Of a stretch of DNA of 64,000 nucleotides, positions 41,309-50,532 are shown piece by piece (within the stretch, counting starts at the first letter, position 1; every line of letters starts with the position of its first letter). A program made the translations under genes and the position numbers. The notes under the pieces were generated by a model. It searched no databases, was not told the origin of the DNA, and saw only the letters and a program-made list of their open reading frames with translations. This stretch comes from Pseudarthrobacter sp. ATCC 49987. GTDB taxonomy: Bacteria; Actinomycetota; Actinomycetes; Actinomycetales; Micrococcaceae. Location of the stretch: contig NZ_JAABNS010000001.1 in the NCBI RefSeq assembly GCF_009928425.1, positions 2,852,001-2,916,000 of the forward strand, read 5' to 3'.

Positions 41309-43900
41309 ATGCACAGTGATCAGTATGCTTCCAATCTGTCCGGACCGGCCATTCCAGGGCTGAGCGCCGACCGTCCCGCGGACGGCTTTGTCCGCGTGCG
41401 CGGCGCCCGCGAGAACAACCTGCGGAACGTGGACGTTGATGTGCCCCGCGACGCCATCGTCGCGTTCACCGGAGTGTCCGGTTCCGGCAAGTCTTCCCTG
41501 GCCTTCGGCACCATCTACGCCGAGGCCCAGCGCCGGTACTTCGAGTCCGTGGCGCCCTACGCCCGGCGGTTGATCCAGCAGGGCCACAACCCCAAGGTGG
41601 AGATGATCACGGGACTGCCGCCCGCCGTCGCGCTTCAACAGCGCCGCGGCACGCCCAGTTCCCGCTCGACGGTGGGGACGGTCACCACGCTGTCCAATTC
41701 GCTGCGGATGCTCTTCTCCCGCGCCGGCAGCTACCCGGACGGCGCCGCGCCGCTGGATTCGGACGCGTTCTCCCCCAACACCGCCGCCGGCGCCTGCCCG
41801 GAATGCCACGGGTTGGGCATCGCGCATACCGTCACCGAATCCTCCCTGGTGCCGGACACGTCGCTGAGCGTCCGCGACGGCGCGATCGCCGCGTGGCCCG
41901 GCGCGTGGCAGGGCAAGAACCTGCGCGATATCCTCACCCACCTGGGCTACGACGTCGATACTCCCTGGCGGAAGCTGCCGAAAAAGGACCGCGACTGGAT
42001 CCTGTTCACCGAGGAACAGCCCGTGGTGGAGGTGACGCCGCAACGCGACCGGGTCGCGAAGCCGTACAAGGGCCGGTTCTGGAGCGCGAAGAGCTACGTG
42101 CTGCACACCCTCGCCGATTCCAAGAGCACCACCATGCGCGACCGCGTGCTGCGCTTTATGGAGACCGGGCCGTGCCCCGCCTGTGGCGGCGCCGGCCTGA
42201 CCCCGGCCGCCCTCGCGGTGACCTTCGCGGGCCGCACCATCGCGGACCTCAACGGCGTCCCCATGACGGAACTGGCCGAGATCATCCGCCCCACCACCGA
42301 GCTGACGGCCGCCGGGACCGCCTCGCGCAAGCAGAGCTCCGGCGAGGGCAACGAAGTGGCCGTCGCCATCACCCGGGACCTGCTGCAGCGGGTGACGGTG
42401 CTGCTGGACCTCGGCCTGGGCTACCTCGCGCTGGGCCGGTCCACCCCCACACTCTCGCCCGGCGAGATGCAGCGCCTGCGGATCGCCACCCAGCTGCGCT
42501 CCGGCCTCTTCGGCGTCATCTATGTACTCGACGAGCCGTCCGCCGGCCTGCACCCGGCCGACGCCGAGCCCCTCCTGGCCGTCCTGGACCAGCTCAAGTC
42601 CTCCGGCAACTCGGTGTTCGTGGTGGAGCACAACATGGACATCGTCCGCCGCGCCGACTGGCTGGTGGACGTCGGCCCGCGCGCCGGTGAAGGCGGCGGC
42701 GAGGTGCTCTACAGCGGCCCCGTCGCCGGGCTCGCCGAAGTGGAGGCGTCCGTCACCCGGCCGTTCCTGTTCCCTGATGGGTCAGGGAACGCGGGCGGCT
42801 CCGGAACGGCGGGCGACGGCGGCTCTTCTGCGGGCGCCGCCCGCCGGGAAGCTGCCGGCTGGCTGGAGCTGCGCGGCATCAGCCGCCACAACCTGCGCGA
42901 GCTCGACGCCGACTTCCCCCTCGGCGTCCTGACCGCGGTCACCGGCGTGTCCGGCTCCGGCAAGTCGACCCTGGTCAGCCAGGTCCTCGCCGAAGTGGTC
43001 GGCGCCCACCTGCATCCGGAAGGCGGCACCGTGGCTGCCCCGGAGGATTTGGAGTCCGAACCGGCCGAATCCGCCGAGCCGCTCAGTGTTGGCCCGGTCT
43101 CCGGGCTGGACCGGGTGGACCGGCTCGTCAAGGTGGACCAGAAGCCGATCGGCCGTACCCCGCGCTCCAACCTCGCCACCTACACCGGGCTGTTCGACGC
43201 CGTCCGCAAGGAATTCGCCGCGACGGACGAGGCAAAGGCCCGCGGCTTCGGCGCCGGCCGGTTCTCCTTCAACGTCGCGGGCGGCCGCTGCGAGACGTGC
43301 CAGGGCGAGGGCTTTGTCGCCGTCGAGCTGCTGTTCCTGCCCGGCAGCTACGGCCCCTGCCCGGAATGCCACGGCTCGCGCTATAACCCGGAAACCCTTG
43401 AGGTGACTTACCGCGGCAAGAACGTCGCCGAAGTCCTCGGCATGACGGTCAACGCCGCCGCAGAATTCCTGGCCGAGGTCCCCGCCGCCGCACGCAGCCT
43501 GCAGACCCTGCGCGAGGTGGGCCTGGGCTACCTGCGGCTCGGCCAGCCCGCCACGGAGCTCTCCGGCGGCGAAGCCCAGCGCATCAAGCTCGCCACCGAA
43601 CTGCAGCGCGCCCAGCGCGGCCACTCGCTCTACCTCCTGGACGAGCCCACCACGGGCCTGCACCCGGCCGACGTCGAACTCCTCATGGCGCAGCTGCACC
43701 GGCTGGTCGACGCCGGCAACACGGTGATCGTGGTGGAACACGAGATGGACGTGGTGGCCGCAGCGGACTGGGTGATCGATCTCGGACCGGCCGGTGGTGA
43801 CGCCGGCGGCAAGATCATCGCGGTCGGAACGCCCGCCGTCGTCGCACGGTCCAAAAAGAGCCGGACGGCGCCATATCTGGCGGCAGTGCTCGGCGGCTGA
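41309..43900 (+). CDS. UvrA-like ABC ATPase lacking the UvrB-binding region
   Basis: An 863-residue paralogue of UvrA with two ABC ATPase halves. Half 1: Walker A GVSGSGKSSLAF (about 51), signature LSPGEMQRLRIA (LSGGE in true UvrA) and YVLDEPSAGLHPAD. Half 2: Walker A GVSGSGKSTLVSQ (about 545), the zinc site CETCQGEGF with CPECHGSRYN, signature LSGGEAQRIKLA and YLLDEPTTGLHPAD. The sequence passes from LRMLFSRAGSYPDG quickly into CPECHGLG, so the first zinc finger and the UvrB-binding domain of canonical UvrA are missing. Such shorter forms are linked to drug or damage tolerance in some bacteria rather than UvrB-dependent repair. Confidence 0.82.
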   Translation: MHSDQYASNLSGPAIPGLSADRPADGFVRVRGARENNLRNVDVDVPRDAIVAFTGVSGSGKSSLAFGTIYAEAQRRYFESVAPYARRLIQQGHNPKVEMITGLPPAVALQQRRGTPSSRSTVGTVTTLSNSLRMLFSRAGSYPDGAAPLDSDAFSPNTAAGACPECHGLGIAHTVTESSLVPDTSLSVRDGAIAAWPGAWQGKNLRDILTHLGYDVDTPWRKLPKKDRDWILFTEEQPVVEVTPQRDRVAKPYKGRFWSAKSYVLHTLADSKSTTMRDRVLRFMETGPCPACGGAGLTPAALAVTFAGRTIADLNGVPMTELAEIIRPTTELTAAGTASRKQSSGEGNEVAVAITRDLLQRVTVLLDLGLGYLALGRSTPTLSPGEMQRLRIATQLRSGLFGVIYVLDEPSAGLHPADAEPLLAVLDQLKSSGNSVFVVEHNMDIVRRADWLVDVGPRAGEGGGEVLYSGPVAGLAEVEASVTRPFLFPDGSGNAGGSGTAGDGGSSAGAARREAAGWLELRGISRHNLRELDADFPLGVLTAVTGVSGSGKSTLVSQVLAEVVGAHLHPEGGTVAAPEDLESEPAESAEPLSVGPVSGLDRVDRLVKVDQKPIGRTPRSNLATYTGLFDAVRKEFAATDEAKARGFGAGRFSFNVAGGRCETCQGEGFVAVELLFLPGSYGPCPECHGSRYNPETLEVTYRGKNVAEVLGMTVNAAAEFLAEVPAAARSLQTLREVGLGYLRLGQPATELSGGEAQRIKLATELQRAQRGHSLYLLDEPTTGLHPADVELLMAQLHRLVDAGNTVIVVEHEMDVVAAADWVIDLGPAGGDAGGKIIAVGTPAVVARSKKSRTAPYLAAVLGG

Positions 43901-43958
43901 ACCGCGTCTGGGCACTGGAAGCCGTTGATTTTACCGTGAATCCGCGGAAAATAACGTC

Positions 43959-43987
43959 TTGATAACGGCAGAAGCCTGACTTAGCCT
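43959..43987 (+). promoter_or_regulatory. Promoter of the Rpf-LysM gene
   Basis: TTGATA (43959-43964), a 17-base spacer, and TAGCCT (43982-43987) form a good sigma-70-type promoter. It would start a transcript near 43994, leaving a 5' leader of about 158 bases before the ATG at 44152. Confidence 0.6.
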
Positions 43988-43993
43988 TGTGGT

Positions 43994-44835
<842 letters not shown>

Positions 44836-44867
44836 TCTGTCCGCCCTCGGCGGCACGGGTTAAAGCG

Positions 44868-44914
44868 CGACGCCGGGGCGTCCCCTCAGGGGGACCCTCC
44901 GGCGTCGTTCTTTG
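44868..44914 (+). terminator. Terminator after the Rpf-LysM gene
   Basis: CGACGCCGG and CCGGCGTCG arms, with an inner GC-rich stem (GGGTCCCCC-type pairing), followed by TTCTTT. It lies 33 bases past the stop and faces the convergent gene, so it may work both ways. Confidence 0.7.
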
Positions 44915-44942
44915 GCTGTTCCTGGGTATGTAGCCGGCAGGC

Positions 44943-45539
44943 TCAGGCGGCCCGGGGAATCTCGCGGACAATCCGCACTTTCCAGGCGGTGTCGTCGCTC
45001 GTGTCCAGCAGGGCGACGGTGCCCATGGCGAGGTGCAGCGCCACGCGTTTGGCGGCGAGCAGTTCGAGGTAGAGGTTCTCATTCATGCGGCCCGGGGCAT
45101 CGATGACGTATTTCACGGCGTCGCGGACTTTGCGGTAGTTGTCGCTTTTCTCGCGGTTGAGATGCAGTTCCAGCATCCGCCGCTGGCGGATCTTGGGTTC
45201 GTGACGGTTCAGCCAGGACACCGCGGCGTGGACCGCGACCACAAGGATGAGCGAGACAACGTAGACCTCCCAGCCGCTGGAAAGCAGGAACAGGGGAAGA
45301 TTCGCGATCGCCACCACGGCAATGAGGAGCCGGAACGCCAGGATGCGCCGCATGGTCAGCGCTACGGCCGCCAGGGCCGTCCGGAATCCGTGCTGCTCCT
45401 TGCGGGCAGCCGCCGGATCGATGGTGAACTCCTCCAGGACCAGGATCCCGTTCGCTTCGGGACTGAGCATTTGCCCGTACTTGGGCAGGTGGCCGGACGC
45501 AGGCTGCGCCGGAGATTCAGTGACTGGCTTCTTCGGCAT
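44943..45539 (-). CDS. Unknown membrane protein with two central helices
   Basis: I do not recognise a family for this 198-residue protein. A hydrophilic N-terminus (1-62) precedes two hydrophobic stretches (about 66-85, RILAFRLLIAVVAIANLPLF, and about 90-110, VYVVSLILVVAVHAAVSWLN), and a charged C-terminal half follows that includes a helical segment RMLELHLNREKSDNYRKV. It may be an inner-membrane protein with cytoplasmic ends. I set the ATG at 45539, since the frame continues to 45659 without homologous features. It converges on the Rpf terminator. Confidence 0.6.
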   Translation of the reverse strand: MPKKPVTESPAQPASGHLPKYGQMLSPEANGILVLEEFTIDPAAARKEQHGFRTALAAVALTMRRILAFRLLIAVVAIANLPLFLLSSGWEVYVVSLILVVAVHAAVSWLNRHEPKIRQRRMLELHLNREKSDNYRKVRDAVKYVIDAPGRMNENLYLELLAAKRVALHLAMGTVALLDTSDDTAWKVRIVREIPRAA

Positions 45540-45685
45540 GGGGCGTGTCTTCCGTGCGGCAGGGGTATTTTGTGCTAGTTTACGCGCCCAAGCTGAGAGC
45601 CGTCTGTCCCGTTCCGAAATGTGAACACGCTCACCCGCGGCTGCCAGCAATTGGTGCATTGGCTCCGTGGCCTCAAACTGGAGAG

Positions 45686-46585
45686 ATGCAGACTTTTCTC
45701 CCCTTCCCCGATTTCCAGCAGAGCGCAGCGGTTCTGGACCGCGAGCGGCTCGGCAAGCAGCGCGTTGAAGCGCTGCAGATCCTGCGCGCCCTGGTGATCC
45801 CGGAGTACGGCTGGCAGTCGCACCCGGCCATCCGGATGTGGATGGGGTACGTTCCCGCGCTGACCCTTTACGGCCTGACCATGGCCGACGAGTGGACGGC
45901 CCGGGGCGGCGAGGACACCACTCGCGGGAAAATCATGGAGTTCGCTCCCCAGGCTGCGCACCCCGACTACGCCGCGAAGATCCCGATGCCGCCGTGGCTC
46001 GGTGCCCCGGAGCTGCACCTGAGCCACCGCTCCCGGCTGATCGCCAAGGACCCCCGGTTCTACGCGCCATTGTTCCCGGACACGGACCCGGACCTTGAAT
46101 ACGTCTGGCCGGAGCCGACGCTCGACCTCCTGCCGGAGGACCCTGCCGGTGAGCGGATGTGGGTCCTCCGCCTGCCGCTCGGCGATACTGCGCCGGAGAA
46201 GCTGGACACCGTCAGCCTCCCGCCCGTGGGCAAGGCCAAGGCAGCCGCCGGGGACGATGAGTACCAGTTCGTCTACGCCGACTCAGGCGCGCGGCGCCCC
46301 GCGAAGCAGCGCAAGCTCCCGCCAAAGCAGCTCGTCAAGAAGCCGACGCGCAAGCGCCAGCAGCAGGAAGAGGCGTTCACCACGCTGCCCGGCAACTCGG
46401 TGGTAGCCATCCCGATTGCGGGTGGCACGTCCTTTGCCGTGGGCAAGGTCCTGGGCCGGCCGATCACCGTGGACGGCCATTTTGCGCGCAACTTCCAGGT
46501 GGACGAGATCCTGGACCGATCGGACTTCGACTACCCGGCACTGCTGCAGGATCCCCGGGTCTTCTTCCCGATCCCGGCGCGATAG
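45686..46585 (+). CDS. MSMEG_6728 family (pyrimidine-dimer-glycosylase-like) protein
   Basis: A 299-residue protein starting MQTFLPFPDFQQSAAVLDRE, followed by RLGKQRVEALQILRAL, which is characteristic of the MSMEG_6728 family seen in actinobacteria, related to the T4 endonuclease V/Pyr_excise fold. That fold cuts glycosyl bonds at UV dimers; activity in this protein is not known. The last 90 residues (Pro/Lys/Gln-rich linker then GRPITVDGHFARNFQVD) are an addition to the core. ATG 45686 has GAGAG before it. Followed after 47 bases by an epimerase gene, possibly independent. Confidence 0.72.
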   Translation: MQTFLPFPDFQQSAAVLDRERLGKQRVEALQILRALVIPEYGWQSHPAIRMWMGYVPALTLYGLTMADEWTARGGEDTTRGKIMEFAPQAAHPDYAAKIPMPPWLGAPELHLSHRSRLIAKDPRFYAPLFPDTDPDLEYVWPEPTLDLLPEDPAGERMWVLRLPLGDTAPEKLDTVSLPPVGKAKAAAGDDEYQFVYADSGARRPAKQRKLPPKQLVKKPTRKRQQQEEAFTTLPGNSVVAIPIAGGTSFAVGKVLGRPITVDGHFARNFQVDEILDRSDFDYPALLQDPRVFFPIPAR

Positions 46586-46632
46586 TCCGGGTTCGGCGGC
46601 CGTGGCCGCCGAAAACTGGCAGACTGGCCAGC

Positions 46633-47550
46633 ATGACTGTACTTATGGCCGGTTGCGGCGATCTGGGCACCGAAGCCGGGCTGCGGTTCGCTGCGGCGGG
46701 CCACCGGGTGGTGGGCTGGCGACGCTCGCCGGAGAAACTTCCGGCCGCGATCGAAGGTGCAGCGGCTGACCTGAGCGCCGGTGAACTGCCGCCCATCCCG
46801 GCGGACACCACCGCCGTCGTCGTCGCGATTGTGGCGGACTCCCCCACCGAGGCTGCCTACCGCGCCGCCTACGTGGACGGGTTGTCGAACGTTGTGGACG
46901 CAGTCCTCACGTCCGGCGCCCCGGTCCAGCGCGTGCTGTTTGTCTCCTCAACCGCCGTCTACGGCGACGCCGGCGGGGACTGGATCGATGAACGCACGAC
47001 GCCGGAACCCGGCGGGTTCTCGGGCCGCATCATCCGCGAGGCGGAGGACCTCCTCCACAGCCGGCTGGGCGGCACCGGGATCACTCCGGTGGTGCTGCGG
47101 CTCGGGGGTATCTATGGCCCCGGACGGACCCGGCTGATTGACCAGGTCCGCGGCGGCTCCGCGGTGATTCCGGCAGAGTCACGTTTCACCAACCGCATCC
47201 ACCGGGACGACGCCGCTGCCGCGATCGTCCACCTGTGCACCATGGAGCCAGTCCCGGCGCCGGTGTATTTGGGCGTGGACAACGAGCCTGCCGAGCTCGG
47301 CGAGGTGCTGCGTTTCCTGGCCGCCGAGCTGGGACTTCCCCACCCGCCGTCGGGCGCTGCTGAAAGTGGCGGGCAGAGCGGCGGCTCACAGAGCGGCGGC
47401 GGCGAGCCGTCCCGCGGCGAGCCGTCCCGCGGCGGCAACAAGCGCTGCAGCAATGCACTGCTGCGGGGCACCGGGTTCGACTTCCGGTACCCCAGTTTCC
47501 GCGAGGGCTACCGGGCTATCCTTTCCGGAGCGGGAGTCCGGCACCCCTGA
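46633..47550 (+). CDS. NAD(P)-dependent epimerase/dehydratase-like SDR protein
   Basis: A 305-residue extended short-chain dehydrogenase-type protein. The nucleotide-binding start is VLMAGCGDLGTEAGLRFA (about 2-19), the YxxxK-type region is around FVSSTAVYGDAGGDWIDE and IYGPGRTRLIDQVR. It is closest to the YeeZ/atypical SDR group whose enzymatic role is not settled. A Ser/Gly/Glu-rich insertion, including the tandem GEPSRGEPSRGG encoded by a repeated 15-base unit, sits near 245-270 and is probably a disordered loop. Cytoplasmic. Terminates 42 bases before the DUF1622-like gene. Confidence 0.75.
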   Translation: MTVLMAGCGDLGTEAGLRFAAAGHRVVGWRRSPEKLPAAIEGAAADLSAGELPPIPADTTAVVVAIVADSPTEAAYRAAYVDGLSNVVDAVLTSGAPVQRVLFVSSTAVYGDAGGDWIDERTTPEPGGFSGRIIREAEDLLHSRLGGTGITPVVLRLGGIYGPGRTRLIDQVRGGSAVIPAESRFTNRIHRDDAAAAIVHLCTMEPVPAPVYLGVDNEPAELGEVLRFLAAELGLPHPPSGAAESGGQSGGSQSGGGEPSRGEPSRGGNKRCSNALLRGTGFDFRYPSFREGYRAILSGAGVRHP

Positions 47551-47592
47551 CCGGGGGCCCGGACCGAACCACCCATTTCTTTGAGGGGAACG

Positions 47593-47994
47593 ATGGAATT
47601 CAAGGACAGTATCCAGTCGGTCGGCGGGTTCATGGACATCGCCGGTGTGGCTGTCATGGTGCTCGGCGCCGTCATCTCCATCCCGATGGCCCTGCGCGGC
47701 TTCCAGCCGCGCAAGCTTCCGGAAGGGGCCGAACCGCTGTCGGTGTACCGCTCGTACCGGCAATTGCTGGGCCGTTCGATCCTGCTCGGGCTAGAGCTCC
47801 TGGTCGCGGCCGACATCATCCGGACCGTCGCCGTCACGCCAACCTTCGAAAGCGTCGGTGTGCTGGCCATCATCGTGTTGATCCGGACCTTCCTGAGCTT
47901 CTCACTCGAGCTCGAAATCACCGGCCGCTGGCCATGGCAAACACAGCCCGGGGGCTCCTCCGCAGCCCCCGAACTAGCGGATCGCGACCGATGA
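47593..47994 (+). CDS. DUF1622 family membrane protein
   Basis: A 133-residue membrane protein with three predicted helices (about 12-35, 58-80, 85-107). The central part QLLGRSILLGLELLVAADII and ESVGVLAIIVLIRTFLSF matches the DUF1622 family, small bacterial membrane proteins of unknown function. GAGGGG precedes the ATG at 47593. Its stop overlaps the start of the DUF2071 gene (ATGA), so the two are translationally coupled. Confidence 0.78.
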   Translation: MEFKDSIQSVGGFMDIAGVAVMVLGAVISIPMALRGFQPRKLPEGAEPLSVYRSYRQLLGRSILLGLELLVAADIIRTVAVTPTFESVGVLAIIVLIRTFLSFSLELEITGRWPWQTQPGGSSAAPELADRDR

Positions 47995-48764
47995 GTCCTG
48001 ATCCTTGGCCGGTTGCCCCTGAGCTTCCGACCCCGATCATCATGGATCAGCAGTGGACAGATGCGGTCTTCCTGCACTGGCGGATCCCTGAGGCCGTCGC
48101 TGCCCCGTTCATGCCGCCGGGTGTAGTCCCGGACACCTTCGAAGGGTCCGCCTGGGTGGGGCTGATCGGTTTCCGCATGCAGGGCGCCGGCCTGGGCCGC
48201 GGGCCGGGGATCCCCTATTTCGGGAGCTTCAACGAGATCAACGTCCGCCTCTACTCCCGGGAGCCCGACGGCACCCGGGGTGTGGTGTTCCTGAGCCTGG
48301 ATGCGACGCGGCTGGCGGTGGTTCTGGCGGCCAGGACGGCCGGGATCCCTTATGTGTGGTCGCGGGCGGGTTTCCGTGGTGCGGGGGCTGTGGAGCCGGT
48401 GGCCGGCGTTGTTCCGTCCGGCGAACTGGACGGTCCCCGCGCCGGATACTGGGTGCGGCGGTTCCGGGGCGGCGCCCGGAGCGACTTTGCCGTGGCCCCG
48501 GAGTCCGACGCCGCAGCCACCGACCCGCTGTCCCTCCACCTCACCGCCCGGTTCGGTCTGCACACCCGATTCCGGGGCAGGACCCTGTACGTTCCCAACA
48601 CCCACACCGCGTGGCCGCTATACCGGGCAGAACTGACCCAGCTTGAGGACCAACTGGTCGCCGCGGCCGGCATCAACGTCGAGGGGCCGCCGGAATCGGT
48701 GCTCTTCTCGCCCGGGGTCCGCACCCAGTTTGGCCGGCCACGCGTGCTGGATAGCGGGTCCTGA
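47991..48764 (+). CDS. DUF2071 (YqjF-like) protein
   Basis: A 257-residue protein of the DUF2071 family: MDQQWTDAVFLHWRIPEAVA, then MPPGVVPDTFEGSAWVGLIG and later FGSFNEINVRLYSREPDG are conserved features. It has no signal and its fold is a barrel-like beta structure; B. subtilis YqjF is the best-known relative and has no proven catalytic role. It is co-translated with the DUF1622 membrane protein through an ATGA overlap, so the two may act together. Function unknown. Confidence 0.8.
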   Translation: MSPDPWPVAPELPTPIIMDQQWTDAVFLHWRIPEAVAAPFMPPGVVPDTFEGSAWVGLIGFRMQGAGLGRGPGIPYFGSFNEINVRLYSREPDGTRGVVFLSLDATRLAVVLAARTAGIPYVWSRAGFRGAGAVEPVAGVVPSGELDGPRAGYWVRRFRGGARSDFAVAPESDAAATDPLSLHLTARFGLHTRFRGRTLYVPNTHTAWPLYRAELTQLEDQLVAAAGINVEGPPESVLFSPGVRTQFGRPRVLDSGS

Positions 48765-48851
48765 ACCTGCCGTCCGGCGGATTTCTGGCTCATACTGCGG
48801 AGGGAGTCCGGCCGTGCGTTTAATGTCGTAGCCGGTCACTAGTGTGGGTTT

Positions 48852-50465
48852 ATGGAAACCGTCAGGGATTTCATTGCTTTCCAGGACACAGGCCGGGGCG
48901 TTGCGCCGGCCGGGCGGTCTGGTGTGGATGATGCTCTGGCCGCGCTCCGGGAGGTGGCTTTGACGGCGGCCGGGGACGCCGCACTCTGGGGATTCCGGGA
49001 GGCCTCGGATTTCGCCGGCACGGTGGAGGAGTTCTCGCGGATCGCGGAGTATCTGCAGCTCGTCGCGGCCGGCGCCGTGGACCGGACCCGGAAGCAGGCC
49101 GCGGCCGCCGGCCCGAAGGCGGGCACCTCGTGGACCACGGGCTGGCGGGAGAACCCCGGCGGCACTGACGACCCGGCCGCTGCGGATGAGCCTGCTGGTG
49201 CTGTTGATGACGGGTACCGGAACACTCCGGAGTTCCTGCGGGCGCGGCTGCGGATCGGCTCCGCGGAGGCCCGGCGCCGGTTGTCCCTGGCCGAAGGCCT
49301 GCTGCCCCGCCGGGGATTCACCGGAGAAGAGTTGCCTGCTGTGCACGGGGAGCTGGGGGCCGCCGTTGCCTCCGGCGCGGTCGGGTCCCGGTCCGCGACC
49401 ATCGTCAGCCTCGCCCTGGACCGTGTCCGGCACGTCTGCGACACCGAGACCGCCGCAAGGATGGAACACGCCCTGACCCGCACCGCCGCGGAGCACGACC
49501 CGGACTTCCTGGCCCGGGTGTCCCGGAGCTGGACCGACGCGATCGACCAGGACGGGGCCGAGCCCTCCGAAGAGCTCCTGCGCCAGCTCCAGGGCGCGTT
49601 CCTCCGCAAGCCCCGGCACGGGCTGCAGCACCTGGAGATCTTCGCGACCGCCGAACAGTTCGAACACCTCCTGACCGTTATGAACACCGCCACCAACCCC
49701 CGCACGCCAGCCCCGGACGCCGGGGTGGACGCTGCCGCCAGCCCCGATTCCGCAGCGGACGGTTCCGAGGCGGGCGCGGACGTCCCGCTTGACCTGCGCT
49801 CGAGGCCGCAGAAACTCCTCGACGGCCTCATCGGTGCCTGCAAAGCAGCCCTCGCCGCCGGGACCCTGCCCGTTACGGGAGGGCTGCGCCCGCAGGTCAT
49901 GGTCACCATCGACTACCGCGCCCTCCTCGCCCGGCTCAACACGCCTGGCGGAAGCCGCGACGCTCACCACGGCGCCCGGGAATGGGGTTCCGGAGATTCC
50001 TTCCACCGCGGGCAGGTCACGGCGCAGACCGGGTCGCTGCTGTTCACCGGCCCCGTCACGGCCTCGACGGTCCGGAAGATCGCCTGCGACGCGGACATCA
50101 TCCCGGTCCTCCTTGGCAGCGCAGGCCAGGTCCTGGACATCGGCCGCACCACCCGGGTCTTCCCGCCCCACATCCGCAAAGCCCTCACCGCCCGCGACGG
50201 CGGCTGCGCGTTTCCCGGCTGCACCATCCCCGCGCCCTGGTGCGAAGCCCACCACATCACCTACTGGTCCCGCGGCGGGACAACGGGCACGGACAACGGT
50301 GTGCTGCTCTGTTCACACCATCACCATGTGATCCACAAGGAGCAATGGAGCATCCAGGTCCGTACCGGCATCCCGTGGTTCATCCCGCCACCACACCTTG
50401 ACCCCCGCCAAAAACCCCGACGCAACCACTACTTCCGCCCCGCCAACCTCGACACCCCCGGCTGA
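48852..50465 (+). CDS. DUF222 domain protein with HNH endonuclease motif
   Basis: A 537-residue protein. A helical DUF222 domain occupies about 30-300 and includes RLRIGSAEARRRLSLAEGLL. The HNH nuclease (about 455-497) has CAFPGCTIPAPWCEAHHITY, then WSRGGTTGTDNGVLLC and HHHHVIHKEQW: a Cys4-type zinc site and a His-Asn-His catalytic set. Such genes occur in many copies in actinobacteria and may derive from mobile or intron-like elements; here there is no adjacent transposase. Nuclease activity is likely but the target is unknown. Confidence 0.82.
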   Translation: METVRDFIAFQDTGRGVAPAGRSGVDDALAALREVALTAAGDAALWGFREASDFAGTVEEFSRIAEYLQLVAAGAVDRTRKQAAAAGPKAGTSWTTGWRENPGGTDDPAAADEPAGAVDDGYRNTPEFLRARLRIGSAEARRRLSLAEGLLPRRGFTGEELPAVHGELGAAVASGAVGSRSATIVSLALDRVRHVCDTETAARMEHALTRTAAEHDPDFLARVSRSWTDAIDQDGAEPSEELLRQLQGAFLRKPRHGLQHLEIFATAEQFEHLLTVMNTATNPRTPAPDAGVDAAASPDSAADGSEAGADVPLDLRSRPQKLLDGLIGACKAALAAGTLPVTGGLRPQVMVTIDYRALLARLNTPGGSRDAHHGAREWGSGDSFHRGQVTAQTGSLLFTGPVTASTVRKIACDADIIPVLLGSAGQVLDIGRTTRVFPPHIRKALTARDGGCAFPGCTIPAPWCEAHHITYWSRGGTTGTDNGVLLCSHHHHVIHKEQWSIQVRTGIPWFIPPPHLDPRQKPRRNHYFRPANLDTPG

Positions 50466-50532
50466 CCCCTCCGGACCTGCAGCCAGCCAATTGTCTCTAT
50501 CATGGAGATACCATCGAAGGGTGAAAGCCACG

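Noticed and set aside
40169..42631. Minus-strand extension of the deaminase frame to 820 codons
   Set aside because: The extra sequence is the complement of the UvrA-like gene; high GC keeps antisense frames open.
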